Positions 46,901 to 61,600 of a stretch of 64,000 bases of DNA are shown here, piece after piece. The notes beneath the pieces are model-generated. The model was not told the DNA's origin, searched no databases, and saw only the letters and a list, made by a program, of their open reading frames with translations. The stretch comes from Phaseolus vulgaris. Lineage: Eukaryota > Streptophyta > Magnoliopsida > Fabales > Fabaceae. The position numbers were made by a program, and so were the translations under genes. The stretch covers positions 45,850,672-45,914,671 of the forward strand of contig NC_023759.2 in NCBI RefSeq assembly GCF_000499845.2, given 5' to 3'. Each line of letters starts with the position of its first letter. Positions within the stretch are counted from its first letter, which is position 1.

Positions 46901-49635
46901 ATTCCATTTTTTTTATCATATTCATTATCTTCCATTGTCTTATTCCATTAATTTATTGCATGTTAGTTGTCTTTTTGATAAACTTTTGTCCCTTTCACCT
47001 CCTAAAGTTGTTAAGAACCACCCAAAATTAAAAGAATTAACTTGGTCACACCCTTAGAACCCCAATCGCACCCATGTGTTTATCTAATAAAGGTAAAAAA
47101 ATCCCCTACATTTTGACTTTTGAGTTTTCCACCTCAAATTTTTGTTCAAAATTCAGTACACTCAGCCTAACCCTTTCCCTTGTTCATCCGCAACAAAACC
47201 CATCCAAGAACCAAGACAAAAGACCTAAACCAATAACATCACCACTCCCAAACACCTTGCTTCCATCACCTATCACCACGATTCTCTCAAGAACTCTCCA
47301 AAACCCTACCCTAAATCATTTCCAATCACTCGAGAACCTCCCTTACCCATAATAGGATCTTTGTACCTTGACCTAAACCGAAACTTTATCTGTCAAGAAA
47401 ACAACCAAGCATCATCTTCTTTGAAGCACGACTTGTGTTTTGTTGTACTATACTTTTTGTGGCTTGGAGTGAATTTTTCTTAACACCTTTAAAAGTCTAA
47501 GTGTGTTATCGTTGATATAATAGTAAATATAGTTATCCTACTAATTAACATATAATGACATGTTTTTATTATGTGTCTAATCATGTAGTTTCTTACCTCC
47601 ATGATAATTTAATAGCAACACAATGTTATCAACTAATTAACCTACTAACCAATACACAAGTCACGAATTTTGAAGTATCAAATATCAAAGTGTTTTATCC
47701 ATTACAAATTCTTCTTTATTCTTCTTCCAATTCTTACTTTTTTTTTATACAGGTGCTATTAATCACATTTATTATTTTTATGTATATATGTTTATTAATA
47801 TCATGATTATATCACTTTTAAAAAAATAATTTTAATAAAGATCAATAAATATAAAGTTAATAATGATGTATTTTTAACCTACTACATAAAATTTAAAATT
47901 ATATAATATATCATTATACTTTCTTACGCTTCTTTTATTGAATAAGGAGAGAAAATACCTTTGTTATAGAGGAAAAAATGATCAATTGAAAAAACTTGAC
48001 CCTAGTCAATTAATTTGCTTCACTAAGATCCATGAAAAAGTGTATGTCATACTTCATTTGATAATAATCACACCATAATTGGATGTTGTTGACGGTAGAG
48101 TGATAGAGGTATGAACAAACTTTAGTTCAATTAAACTTTGCATAATAAGATGAGACTGATATTGATATTGATAATTGTTGAAGGTTATGAGTAACAAAAT
48201 AAAAATGTGAGTTTGTATATTTGAAGTTAAGAATAAAATGTCACTTCTTTTTTTCTATGTTAAGTTTTGTTTTATGGTATCTTTTTTTCTCCCATTTGAA
48301 GATTCAACTTCAATTTTTACTTTGAAAACTAAATAAAATTGCATGTTTGATAGAATGGATTATCTGTGTTTATTCATGTAAATCTATATTCATTTTCCAC
48401 AATGTTAAATATAATAATTATAACTACATGTAACTGCATAATTATGTAAAATCCAAGTGTTACATGTTACATTCAGTTTAACAATTAAACCTAACAGTTG
48501 ATTTTTTTTTATTAAAAATATTTGTAAAATTTAATGGTGATATTGCAAAATTTATGAAAATTATTTTCAATTATAACTTGGACTTTGTATAACAGTTGCG
48601 GCCTAACAAAAAATAAATTATTTTACTATATACTAAAATCAATACTTTAATATAAATTGATTATTTATAAATATTAAATAAATAGGACTGTATAAATTTA
48701 TATATAGAATAATAACCACAGAATATATTTTAAATAAAATAAGTAACTAATTTTATTTCTTATTAGTAGTCTTTATATTTCAATGAGATTTAAAAAAAAT
48801 ATCTTCGTCAAATATTAATTATTTGCATAAATATAAATAAGTATACTTTTTTTAATATATAATAAACTTTTATTTTAAGTATTTAATACTTCTTTTGAAT
48901 TTAAATATCTAATAACATAAAGATTTTTTTTTTAAATCTAATTTATTTATAGCAGTTTTTTTAGTTTTTTATTATTTATTTATTATTTATCTAATTTAGT
49001 TAATATAATAATTAATTATTTTTTGTTTTTAAAATTAGTTTTTATTTAATGATTGTTTTGAGTGTATAGAATATAAAAAAAGTAAGTTGAAGATCAAGGA
49101 AATTTGAAGAATAAATTAAATAATGTTAAAATAAAAGAAAACAAAATATAAAATTAATATTTAACATTTAACATTTTTTGTTCTGCAATTCTCAATTAAG
49201 TTGCAGATTTAACACTATTTAATTATTCAATGAATAATGCATATAAAAAACCAAAATCAAATATTAACCATTTGCACATTAACAAAATTTAAGTATATAT
49301 TCAGTAAATTTGAATAAACTTAGCAAAGGGTGATAAAGAGAAATATAATTAAAAAAATACATATTATAAATATAAATATAAAATGTATGTGTTCCCATTT
49401 TGTTTATGGTTGAGACATGAATGAAGGGAAAAAACGAAACAAAAGTAAAGAAGCCCTCTTCTTCTTCTTCTCCTCTTTCTTCATCTTCATCATCTACTGA
49501 ACTTGGAAGTGTGTGTTTCTGTGCGTGCATCATGTTATCCAACTCTTGATGAACACGATATTCAGACTCTCCAATTTCTCAGCAATCAAATTCAATCAAT
49601 CGCTCAACTCAAACCTAAGCGGCAACTATTAGGAA
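46901..49635. other. Spacer left of the CPSF-A family gene
   Basis: 46901-47470 is of mixed composition with Pro/Ser-coding open stretches but no recognised gene; it may be an older repeat fragment. 47500-49400 is AT-rich. The last 200 bases are the probable promoter and 5' UTR of the gene starting at 49636, including a CTT/TCT-rich pyrimidine patch at 49455-49495. Confidence 0.5.
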
Positions 49636-52600
49636 ATGGCGGTTTCCGAAGAGGAATGCTCTTCGGCGAAGTCTGGCTCTTCTTCTTTTTCCTCCGCCTC
49701 GCGCTACTACCTCTCCAAATGCGTCCTCAGAGGAAGCGTCGTTCTTCAGGTCCTCTACGCTCACATCCGTTCTCCCTCCTCAAATGACATCGTTTTTGGC
49801 AAGGTGAGCTTCTTCTCTTTCTTTTCCTTTTTTTTCCTCTTCGTTTCTCACATTATCGAAAATCTAGCTTATGGTGTGTTGCCACTACATGCTGCAGTAT
49901 AGAGTAGGTGTTTTATTTGGCGTAATTAACTGAACTGAGCCGAGCCGAGTGTGTTTCTCTTGTTATATTGTTTTGATTGGGACTGGAACTGGGACGACAT
50001 GTTGTGTTGCTCCTGTTTATTTGTGATTTCAGGAGACGTCTATTGAATTGGTGGTCATTGAAGATGATGGGAATGTGCAATCTGTGTGTGATCAGCCGGT
50101 CTTTGGCACCATCAAAGATCTTGCCATATTGCCTTGGAATGAGAAGTTTCGTGCACGTGATCCTCAGGTGTGTTGCTCGTTTTTTGTCTACTCTGGCTAA
50201 CTGTTCTCTGTTTTGTGAGGAACTCATTGTATCTGCCTGTTTTGATTCGATGAAGTTATTTATTGTTTTGGGTGGCATATTTTTATATGCTAAGGTTGAT
50301 TTTATTTAGTCCTTTATACTGGTTCTGTAGCTGTGGGGTAAAGACCTTTTGGTTGCTACATCCGATTCTGGGAAGCTTTCCTTGCTCACGTTTTGCAATG
50401 AAATGCACAGGTTTGCTTGCCCTGTCTTTGTCTCTTCTCTTTTTCACTGGATTGGTATAAGATGATATGGTCGAGTGTTCTCAGTTTTTGGTTCATTAGT
50501 GCATGTTTTGAACATCATAAATGTTCATTACATGTTAGGAACTTTATTTAGTGGAAAAATAGTATGTTAAGAAGTTTTTGGTACCTCCAAAATTGATCCA
50601 TATTGAAATTGGTCTTCTGAGTAACTTTATTAATGTTGACATGTAATCATTCTATTAAGTTATTTGCAAGTATGTGACACATGACACTTTCAAAATTAGT
50701 ATGTCAATTCCATTAATTCAAAAGTAAGGGAATAAGATCAAATTCACATATTTATTAAATGTTTTGAGTATAAAAAATACTGAAATTTTGTTGGTGGTAC
50801 CAATTTTGGAGGTACTAAAAATTTATTTAACCCAAAAAGAATTAACTTGTATGATTTTTTAATTTATGTATGCATCTTTGTAGGTTTGTTTCTGTAACAC
50901 ATATACAGATGTCTAATCCTGGAAACCCGATGGATCTTCCTGGAAGAAAGCTAGCAGTTGATTCCAGGTGATATGTTTTCTGGTCACAAATTCTTATCTC
51001 TAAGTTACGTGTTCTGTTCCATTCTGTAAGCATACATTACTCTTTCACATATTGCAAAACAATAAGGATGTCCTCATAATTGGTCTACATGAACTTCTAG
51101 GTTGACCGCACAAATTACTTTGGTTGATAATAAACAGGTAACATGGCTGATAGGATCTCCAGATTCTTAAATCTACTTCTGTAATCATATTTAAATACTT
51201 CTAAAATGTGTGTGCCGCCTGAGTTAAATGGCCCATTTTGGGTTGCAGAACCCAACCCGAAACTTCTCTTATTCCTGATAGTCTCATCCCTGATTTAATC
51301 AAGCTGATCCTATAATTCACTTTTGATCGCCCTTGCTAGATTCATTTTTATTGGATGGGACAGAAGACCAAAAGCACAGAAGTTGTGCCTCTGCCACAAA
51401 TATCCTCTTCAATCCATGAATGAAATACCCAAAATATTTGTTGTTGGGCAGCCATTTTACCTGGACAGTTAACTGTTCAAACTCCTGTATGCACTCATCT
51501 CATATACACTCTCTACTTGCTGAAGTTCATCCATCTCCCCGATGCTAAGTTGTGGCCATTGCTCATCCATCTATGTCTCAAGAAGTTCACATTTGAGTTG
51601 TTCCTAAATCATATTAGGTTTCTTTGCAATTGTGGATCCTTCCATACACGGCCATGTGATTTCACTTGAACATTTAGACTCATCTCCATCACTTGGAAGT
51701 AGTAAACTTTTCTCGAGCTATCCAACCAGTTGAATCTCTGATGAACATCAGTAGTTCCATCTTTTTCACCTATTGTAAGAACTCATCCATAGAATTCCCT
51801 TGAAGCTTCTTCCATCCTTATGAAGAAGGTAATTTCTCCATACCCTTTGTCATCTCGATTAACATCTCCTGGTGCTCATATGCCTTTAGACCATTTCCTC
51901 CAGAGGGCTACTTATTTTTCCAGAGCTGCTACTTCTGCCTCTATCTTCTTGCCTAGCATTTATTTGTATTCCTCTCCTTAGTTCGTTACTCTCTGTTCTT
52001 TGAATCTGGCAGATTGGACCAGTTTGATACAAAACTGAATCCAATAGTAACAGAAATGAACAAAATATAGCAGGAATGAATAAGAAAAATGATATATGTA
52101 GTATATATTATTCAGACTGAGGAAAATTCAGTAGAATGAGGTCTGTACTACCCAGAGCTCTGCTACCGTAGGTATGGCAGGATGCCTCAGTGCCTGTTCA
52201 TAATGAACAGTAAATGATACTAATTGGACTTGAACCCACCCTAAATCAAACAGGCATTGGAGCAAAACTACCTGTAGAACATGCCAGGCAGCTGCCAGAA
52301 AATTTGTGGTGACTGGAAGTTGTTGGAATTCTAGTTGAATTTTTTAATGTCTGACAGCTTCAAGAGCACTGTCAGACCTTCTACAGAAGTTTTTTTTTTT
52401 TTTGTGAAGCAGAGTCCCGCTTGGATTGGAAGCTCTGATACAATGTTAGAAAATGAGAAGAAAAAAATTTTCTGCCTGTGCTGAAGTGTTTTTTCTACCC
52501 AGTAAATTGGAATTGTTCATATTCAAGAGAAAGATAATTAATGCCAAAACAATTTACGAGAGAAGAATTAAAATACCCCTAGTTCTTAAGATGTATTGAA

Positions 52601-55600
52601 CCTAGCTATACCAAGTGTGTAGGCTACTTGGAAAAAGAACATTGAAGAAGCACTTGTCTGCTAAAAATTCCTTTTTCCAACTCTATGCTCCCAATAGAAT
52701 TTTTCATGGTATACAGTGGTATTGAGGGCAGGCATGGCCAGTTTGCTATATAGAGTTGAAATTTGCTTAGTATTTGAGTGCCATACCCTAAATGGTACAA
52801 ACTAATTTAAGGGGAAGAAAAATAAGGGAACTTTTATTGAAAGAAAAAGAAGGAAAAGGAAAGAAAGAATCCTCCATGTAATTCAAGGAACATGGTCCTT
52901 CCCTGTTTTACCCCTTTCGTTCTATCATAAACCTTCTCAATTGGAGGTTTCTTAGTAATACTCTTATCACTTAACTTCAAACTACAGTATTACATTGTAT
53001 ACTTTTTCAACTGAACTATTTTCTATTGTTTTCCTTTTTACTCTCAGCTTTATTTTTAAAGAATTTCAAATTTTAAATTATTGTAAACAAAAAGTTGATC
53101 TTATACAACATAACGAGGGAGAGGCATTGTGAGTGTGCTTGGAATGCTAGAAGCTACAGCTGTATTCCATTTCCATGACACAATGAGACTCGTAGCACAT
53201 GATCAGCTGATAATAACTGTGGTAACCTACATGCGTAAACTTTTTTTTTTCTCTTAAATTGACATGATTCATTTCATGATGCTCAAGAGCTAGATTTTTC
53301 TTCTTTCTCTCTGGCTGCATCTCTGTTCCCAAAGAGTCTATCTTTGCAATTCCAGCTCCAGCATTTTCTGCTGTGCTTTGGTGGCTGTTTTTTTATTTTT
53401 GTGTGGAAACAAATTTATGGTTTCTTGATATGTTTGGAACACAACATTGAGAGTTTTGGGTCATAAGTGAGCATTTAAGGGACGTGAGGGATTTTTGTTA
53501 TCCATCTAACGGTTTGATCAGAACTAAAATTTAATTCAAACCAATTAATAACAGTGTGTTATCATGGCTACTTACTCTTTAAGGCCCATTGTGATGTGCT
53601 GAGAGTTTTACAATAACATTTTAAATTGCATCCAGTAGAAATTTGAAACTATAAGCATATAATAAAGTGACAAATCATTGTTCTAACTTAGATTCTTCAT
53701 TTCCATTAAATTCTTTTAACCATTTGTAAACATCTGTCTTCATGTTTTGTTCAGTGTTGGAGATTCTCCTTTATAGATATGGCTAAATAGAGTATCTATG
53801 TAAGGTGTAAACTCCACTTTATAAGTTGATTTTGTAGGGTTGAGTTAGACTTAATCCTAAATTCTCATATGGTATCAAAATTTACCCTTACTATGTTTGA
53901 TGGGCTTATTAGCTAGCCGCTATTAGACCATTCACAAACAGCCAGTCCCTTGAGATATCTAGTTATTGGTGTGAGAAGGATGTGTTGGAGATTTCTCATC
54001 TTCTGGAAATATAGCAAAAGTATATATGTGAGGTGCAAATATCGTCTTACAAGTCTGTTTTGTACGGTTGAATTAAACTCTATCCTAAATTCTAATTCAT
54101 AATTTTAAGCTTTATCACTACACCCGTAGGTTAAATTTAAATCCTTCCAATAAATCAGTCACTAATGCTAGTGAATTATTTCACTGTTGGTTGGGTGACA
54201 TGTATTGTTTAGACCCTAGAGATCTATTTTCATAATTTTTGGGCTAAGATATGTTCTTGCGTACACAATAGAGTAATTTCGGGATTACATTTTGTTCGAG
54301 GCCAACTAGCTAAAACACTACCGTTATGTCAAGGGTCATGAATGATTTTATGTCTAGAATACAAGAGTCCCTTGCGCTTGAAGCATGAGCATTGCTTGGG
54401 CCCACCTTGTGTTGGTATTCAAATCTAATTTAAAAGTTTTGAAGCATCAAGGATTGAGCTTTGAACCTCGTGGTTAAAGAGGTTTGATATCATGTGAAGG
54501 TCCTACTCATCTAAAAGCTTAAGCTGTTGGATGAAGGCTCATGAATAGTTTTATATTTAACAATGCTCAAGGACAAACGGAAAAAACATGGTAAGCTTTC
54601 TGGTGTATATTACTAATTCCTATGTTTCTCTTTCTGCAGTGGTTGTTTTATTGCTTCCAGTGCATATGAAGATCGGCTGGCCTTGTTTTCTATGTCAATG
54701 TCCAGTGGTGATATCATTGATGAGGTCCAAAATTACTATACCATCCTTCATTTTAGAAATGCTGCATGTTGGTGTGTTAGCAAAATACGTATATGAGTAT
54801 GATAGAGGACTGTTTTAGTTTTCTGGTGGTATAGGCTATAAACTAGACATACATTTAGGGCATATTTTTTGGTGGATCTTTGAAGAGATTGAACTTTTGA
54901 AGGTTCTAATGTATTGGTTTCCTTTACTAACCTTTCATTTCCCTTTCTTTTCATGTTGTAACAGTATATATTGGTATCTTATTTGTATTTTTTATTTTGT
55001 CTAATTTTGATAATTTTATTGTCTGAAGAAATATGCTTGTGATCTTTTTTGCTTAACTCTAGAGAATTGTATATCCTTCTGAAAGTGATGGAACTGCAAG
55101 TTCTTCAAGAAGCATCCACAGAACCAATATCCGTGGTACTATTTGGAGCATCTGCTTCATTTCACAACCTAGCAAGGAGCATAATCCTGTACTAGCTGTT
55201 ATTATAAATAGGTATGGTGATACAATGTTGCCCACTGTCAGGAGTTTATTCTGTCTTGAATACATGTCTATAATGGAAGTTATCTTCTGTTTCTGCTGTC
55301 TTTCTTTGTGAAGATGTATACTCACTGAAACATGCATTTTTTTGCACTACAGGAGGGGAGCCCTTCAAAATGAATTGCTATTATTGGAATGGAATGTTAA
55401 AGCACACAAAATATTTGTTATTTCTCAATATGCCGAGGCTGGGCCTCTAGCATATGACATTGTTGAAGTTCCTAACTCCAGGGGACTTGCATTTCTGTTC
55501 AGGACTGGGGATGTTCTCTTAATGGATCTTAGAGATCATCACAACCCATCCTGTGTTTATAAGACTAACTTGAACATTTTACCAAATGCCATGGAAGAGC

Positions 55601-58600
55601 AGACTTATGTGGAAGACTCATGTAAATTACACGATGTTGACGATGAACGCTTTAATGTTGCTGCCTGTGCTTTGTTGGAGCTGAGTGATTACGATCCCAT
55701 GTGTATAGACAGTGACAATGGTGGTGCTAATTCAGGTTACAAATACATATGCTCATGGAGTTGGGAACCTGAAAATAATAGAGATCCTAGGATGATTTTC
55801 TGTGTAGATACTGGGGAATTTTTTATGATTGAAGTTCTTTTTGATTCTGAAGGCCCTAAAGTTAATCTGTCTGAGTGTCTCTATAAAGGTCTGCCGTGTA
55901 AAGCACTTTTGTGGGTTGAAGGTGGATATGTAGCTGCGCTTGTGGAAATGGGGGATGGTGTGGTCCTGAAACTGGAAGATGGAAGGCTATGCTATACAAA
56001 CCCTATTCAAAACATTGCACCAATCTTGGATATGGCAGTTGTAGATTATCGTGATGAGAAGCATGATCAAATGTTTGCTTGCTGTGGTGTGGCTCCAGAG
56101 GGGTCATTAAGGATAATTCGAAATGGTATTAATGTGGAAAATCTACTCAGGACTGCTTCTATATATCAGGGGGTAACTGGTACTTGGACTGTCAGAATGA
56201 AAGTTACTGATTCACATCATTCTTTTCTAGTTCTATCATTTGTTGAGGAAACCAGAATATTGTCAGTTGGCTTAAGTTTTACTGATGTGACTGATTCAGT
56301 TGGTTTTGAACCTAATGTCTGCACTTTGGCATGTGGCCTTGTGACTGATGGTGTACTTGTTCAGATCCACCGATATACTGTTAAGCTTTGTTTGCCCACT
56401 AAAGCTGCTCATTCTGAAGGTATCCCTTTGTCCTCTCCTATTTCCACATCTTGGTCTCCAGATAATGTGAGTATCAGTTTGGGGGCAGTTGGGCATAATT
56501 TCGTAGTTGTGTCAACCTCTAACCCGTGCTTTCTGTTTATCCTTGGGGTTAGATTCCTATCATCTTATGAATATGAAATTTATGAAATGCAACATTTGGT
56601 ACTGCAGAATGAATTATCATGTATTTCCATCCCTGGACAAGAAATTGAGCAAAAACCATCAAATTCATCCATTTCATCAAATAATAGTAGCATGTCTTCT
56701 TTCCAAAGTGGAGTAGACATCAATAAAACCTTTGTTATCGGTACACACAGGCCTTCTGTGGAAATTTGGTTTTTTTCACCAGGTGGAGGAATTACAGTAG
56801 TTGCTTGTGGGACAATTTCATTGACTAATACAATAGGGACTGCCATAAGTGGTTGTGTACCTCAAGATGTACGGCTTGTATTTGTTGATAAGTATTATGT
56901 TGTTGCTGGATTAAGGAATGGAATGCTCCTTCGCTTTGAGTGGCCGGTGGAACCATGTCCTTCATCACCCATAAATATGGTGGATACTGCTTTATCTTCT
57001 ATAAATTTGGTAAATTCTGCAAGTAATGCTTTTGACATGAGAAATGACCTTCCTTTAACACTTCAATTGATTGCTATTCGGCGCATTGGCATTACTCCCG
57101 TTTTCTTGGTGCCACTAGGTGACACACTGGATGCTGATATAATTGCTCTTAGTGATAGGCCTTGGTTGTTGCATAGTGCAAGACATAGCCTTTCGTATAC
57201 TTCTATCTCATTTCAACCTTCCACACATGTAACTCCTGTTTGCTCTGTTGAGTGTCCAAAAGGAATATTGTTTGTTGCAGAAAACTGTTTACATCTGGTA
57301 AGAAAATCACATCACAGCATCCCTTGCTGCCATATTTTTTTATTCCTTTATTTCTTTGGTTGCACTTTCTTTTGTAACTTATAGTGCATTGAAGGTACCC
57401 AAGGGTGTGACATTATCCTCCATTTTCCCAAAAAAATAGGAACAATAACCTACTGCACATTATTAAGAAACAAGACCAGCAAATCTTATGTAAGAAATGA
57501 AATGAGACGATCCAACAAAATTATGTTGTATTCACTACCACACAAGTTAAAATATTGATAGTAATCACAACACATAATATATTTCAAGATTTTTTTGTGC
57601 ATTTAAATATAACATCACTTTAACAAATGATAGGACGGAAAACACAGTGTATTCAACTTACATGGTTCGACTTTTATTGATGTATATGTAGGATACAAAG
57701 AATATCCCAAAGGTGCATATTGCAATAATTTTGGTGAGTATAAAGTAGTAACCAAATTATAAATGAATGGTTGGGGAAAGACAAATGAGGAATTAGTTAT
57801 GCTGATGGACAGCTGGTAATAGGAGAGTGGAGAGTAATAATTTGGAAGATTTGCAAGAGTCTTGCAAGGGAGGGAGGATATGAGAAATGGGTGGGGGCTG
57901 AGGGGAGGAAATTGTTAGGTAAAAGTTGTTCATACAACAATTTATGCAACACTTTTTCTTTCTATATCCATTGGATCTCCCACCTCATCCCAAACTTCTC
58001 TCTTTTTTCTCATTCTCATTGTTGTAAAATTAGATTTACAAATAAAATTATTCAATGTAAAATTATGAGAAGTTTTGGGTGGTGGTATACTCTGGTGTCT
58101 GGAGAAACCATTGTGTTGTGTTGGTTATCTTCTCTATTGTTTTCTGCATTTGAATCCCCATAAGCCAGAGGATGCTGCTGCATTCTGTGATCTTTTCTTC
58201 CAAATATTATTAATTGATTTTCTGTCTGAAACAGATAAGTTCCGTTTATTAATATGATTTAGGTTTACATTACATACTCAATGCAAAATGAGAAACATAT
58301 AGTTTTTTGGTCATATGACTGACATCTCTTCCCTATTTTGCTAACTTTGCTCACCAAGAAATAACCACTTCTTTTCATTCCTTGTTTTATGCTTTTTGTG
58401 GTTCTTATGATTTTGCTGTTTTGACTTGTACTGTATTTATCACTTGATACTTTAGGTGGAAATGGTTCACAGCAAGAGACTTAATATGCAGAAGTTTCAT
58501 TTAGAGGGCACTCCTAGGAAGGTCCTGTATCACGATGAAAGCAAAATGTTGCTTGTTATGAGGACTGAACTGAATTGTGGTACATGTTTGTCTGACATAT

Positions 58601-61600
58601 GTTGTGTGGATCCCCTAAGTGGGTCAGTACTGTCGTCTTTTAGACTCGAACTTGGAGAAACAGGAAAATCCATGGAATTAGTAAGAGTTGGAAGTGAGCA
58701 AGTGCTTATTGTTGGAACTAGTCTGTCTTCTGGTCCAGCTGTAATGCCCAGTGGTGAAGCTGAAAGGTATGACATTTAGGTTTCCTATGTTTTAAAATCA
58801 CCAGCTAATTGGTAGTAATTTCTTTCCTTTTTTACTATCAAATTGTGAAACTGCTAGCTACCAATTTTCCCTGAACTGAACATGGCCTTTTATGACTTTA
58901 AACAAGCCAAGCTGCTGGTAAACTTCTTGCAAGTTCCTTCTCAAGGAGTGTACACATCTCAACTCTCGAAAAGAAGAGTTTCATTCATGCTTTAATGGCA
59001 ACTGAGTCCCTCAAGTGTGCAATATTGCAATCTGTATGCTTAAGAATAAAAGATACCCAGTATAATTGATTAATAAAGCTTCATGTAATAACCAGTAGAC
59101 ACCCGCTCAAAACATGACTTACTGCCCTTACATCAACCAGTTTGAGAACTCAGTTGGAACTTTTATTCATTATAGTCTCGATGTAAATTTGCTTAAGACT
59201 ACACTGTAGTTTTCTGAACGAGATTTTTCCAGACAGATTTCAACAGTGGGCTCCTAGAATCTAAATGAGACGCAGTTTTCTGATTATGCTTGAGCGGATT
59301 TTGCTCCCAGCAGAATGGTCTTTTTATATTCAAGAGATAAATGAAGAGACTAATATTTCCCAAGATGCATTGAACCTAGAAGCTTTACCAGGCATGTAGG
59401 ATCAATGTAATAATCTGAGAGAGGAGAGGGGTTTGGTCAGAATGTCTGCATTCTTCTGATTTAGAGTTGGATTATGCTGAACCAATTAGCTTTTTGTTTA
59501 GAATTTTCTCCATGAGAAAGAAAATATCAGGTCCCATGTCGTGTTTAGTTTTGCATGAAGAACAACAGGATTGTGGGACTGTAAAACAGTGTTTATATTT
59601 ACTTTGATAACCCTGTATTCATGTATGGTGGTGAAAGGTTAATAATTTCTGAATTTTATGCCTTCTTATTGATTACCCTATTCTAATAGGTTGCTTCTTT
59701 GACAGTTGCAAGGGTCGTCTTCTTGTTCTTTGTCTTGTTCATGTGCAAAATTCAGATAGTGGTTCAATGACATTCTGTTCAAAGGCAGGGTCATCATCTC
59801 AAAAAACTTCGCCATTCCATGAAATTGTTTCATATGCTCCTGAACAGTTATCGAGCAGCAGCCTTGGCAGCAGTCCCGATGATAATAGTTCTGATGGCAT
59901 CAAACTTGATGAAAATGAAGTATGGCAGTTCCGATTGGCTTATGCAAGAAAATGGCAAGGAGTGGTTTTTAAAATCTGTCCTTATCTTGATCGTTACTTC
60001 TTGGCATCTGCTGGCAATACTGTAAGTAGCAAATCTCTTGCCTTTTTCTCCGTTTATTCTGTCAAAAAGGACCCGAATCAGAAGGTTTTGTATCTGTCGT
60101 CTACATTTGGTTTATACAGTTTTCTCATTGGGTTACTTTCTTGCCATTCAGTTCTATGTTTGTGGTTTCCTTAATGACAATCCTCAAAGAGTGAGAAGGT
60201 ATGCTATGGGAAGGACGCACCACATGATAACATCTTTGAGTGCACATTTTACAAGAATTGCAGTTGGTGATTGTCGTGATGGAATCATTTTATTTTCTTA
60301 TCACGAGGTGAGTGATGTTGGCTGTCTGCAGTGTATTTATTTTTCAAACTAAATTAAAGGACTAAAAATTAGAGTTATCTTTTGTACTCCTTTCCTTCTA
60401 ACTAGAAGACTTTGTATTTTTTGTGCATCTTATACCTCTCTTCATTTTCATCTGTATTAAAGTTGTTTTATGATTGAGGTGCAAAAAGAGAAGCACACAT
60501 TGGTATGCATTGCATGTTTCAGTGCTATGAACCCCCTTTCCTTTTTGTTTTTCAGTCTCAAATTCTTTAGTTTTGAGGTTCCCTGATCTTCTTTCAATTG
60601 TATCTTTCTCTTCTATCTTAATGAAATCTTTGTTTACAAAATAGAAGTTATCTTGTTTGTTTAATCGTTTATGGCCCCATAGATTAAGACCTGCTTCTGT
60701 ATTTATATCTTGTTATTTTTATAACGTTTCTTCCTTTAGAAAAGCCAGAGTGCTGCTGAACTTGTTTAGTTTGTATCTTCTATGCTAGGAATCTAGAAAA
60801 TTGGAGCAACTTTGCTGTGATCCATCACGAAGGTTAGTTGCTGATTGCATTTTGATGGATGCTGATACGGCTGTTGTTTCGGATCGTAAAGGGGGCATTG
60901 CTATTTTATGTTCAAATCATTTGGAAGGTATGCTTCAACTAAGCCTTTCCCTTGTGTGATTCAATTCTAGGGTTTACTTTTATCTATGAAAATTTGTTTT
61001 CTCTGGGACCTGGGTTTTCAAAATATGAACTTTAATGCTTTGCAAGTTGCTACTAATAAAAATATCCCATTTCTGTTACTTCTGATTGTTACATTTAAAT
61101 GAAATACAAGAACATCCAATCAATTTCCATTAAATATTTTGCAAGAACATCCCATGTCATGTTGCAATGGAGAATGCTGGTTAAGATTTAAAAAAAAAAA
61201 ACTATGTTTATGCTATTGCCAAGCTTAAATCTATTTGTTCATTTTTTATATTCCCCCTGAAATTAAGATTCTAACCTTATTTTGTTATTGGTGACCTGCA
61301 TCAGACAACGCAAGTACTGAATGCAACATGACACTAAGCTGTGCTTATTTCATGGCCGAGATAGCCTTGAGCGTCCAGAAGGTATATCCTTTAAATGTCT
61401 TGGAAGAATGGGTATTAATATGCATTAAATCTCGATAACTCTTATAGAAATTTGATTTGTTTGATGCAATATGTTGTGATCAATCACTGTAATGATGATG
61501 TGAATAAGTATGCAAGAGATAGTTTTGATGTTACATGAGACTCATCCTTAAACAATTGTTCAATGATAATTGTCTGCTATCTCCAATTGTGAACTGTTGC

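Noticed and set aside
47074..47352. Pro/Ser-rich frame of 92 codons
   Set aside because: No family recognised and no splice context; composition suggests a repeat fragment or spacer.
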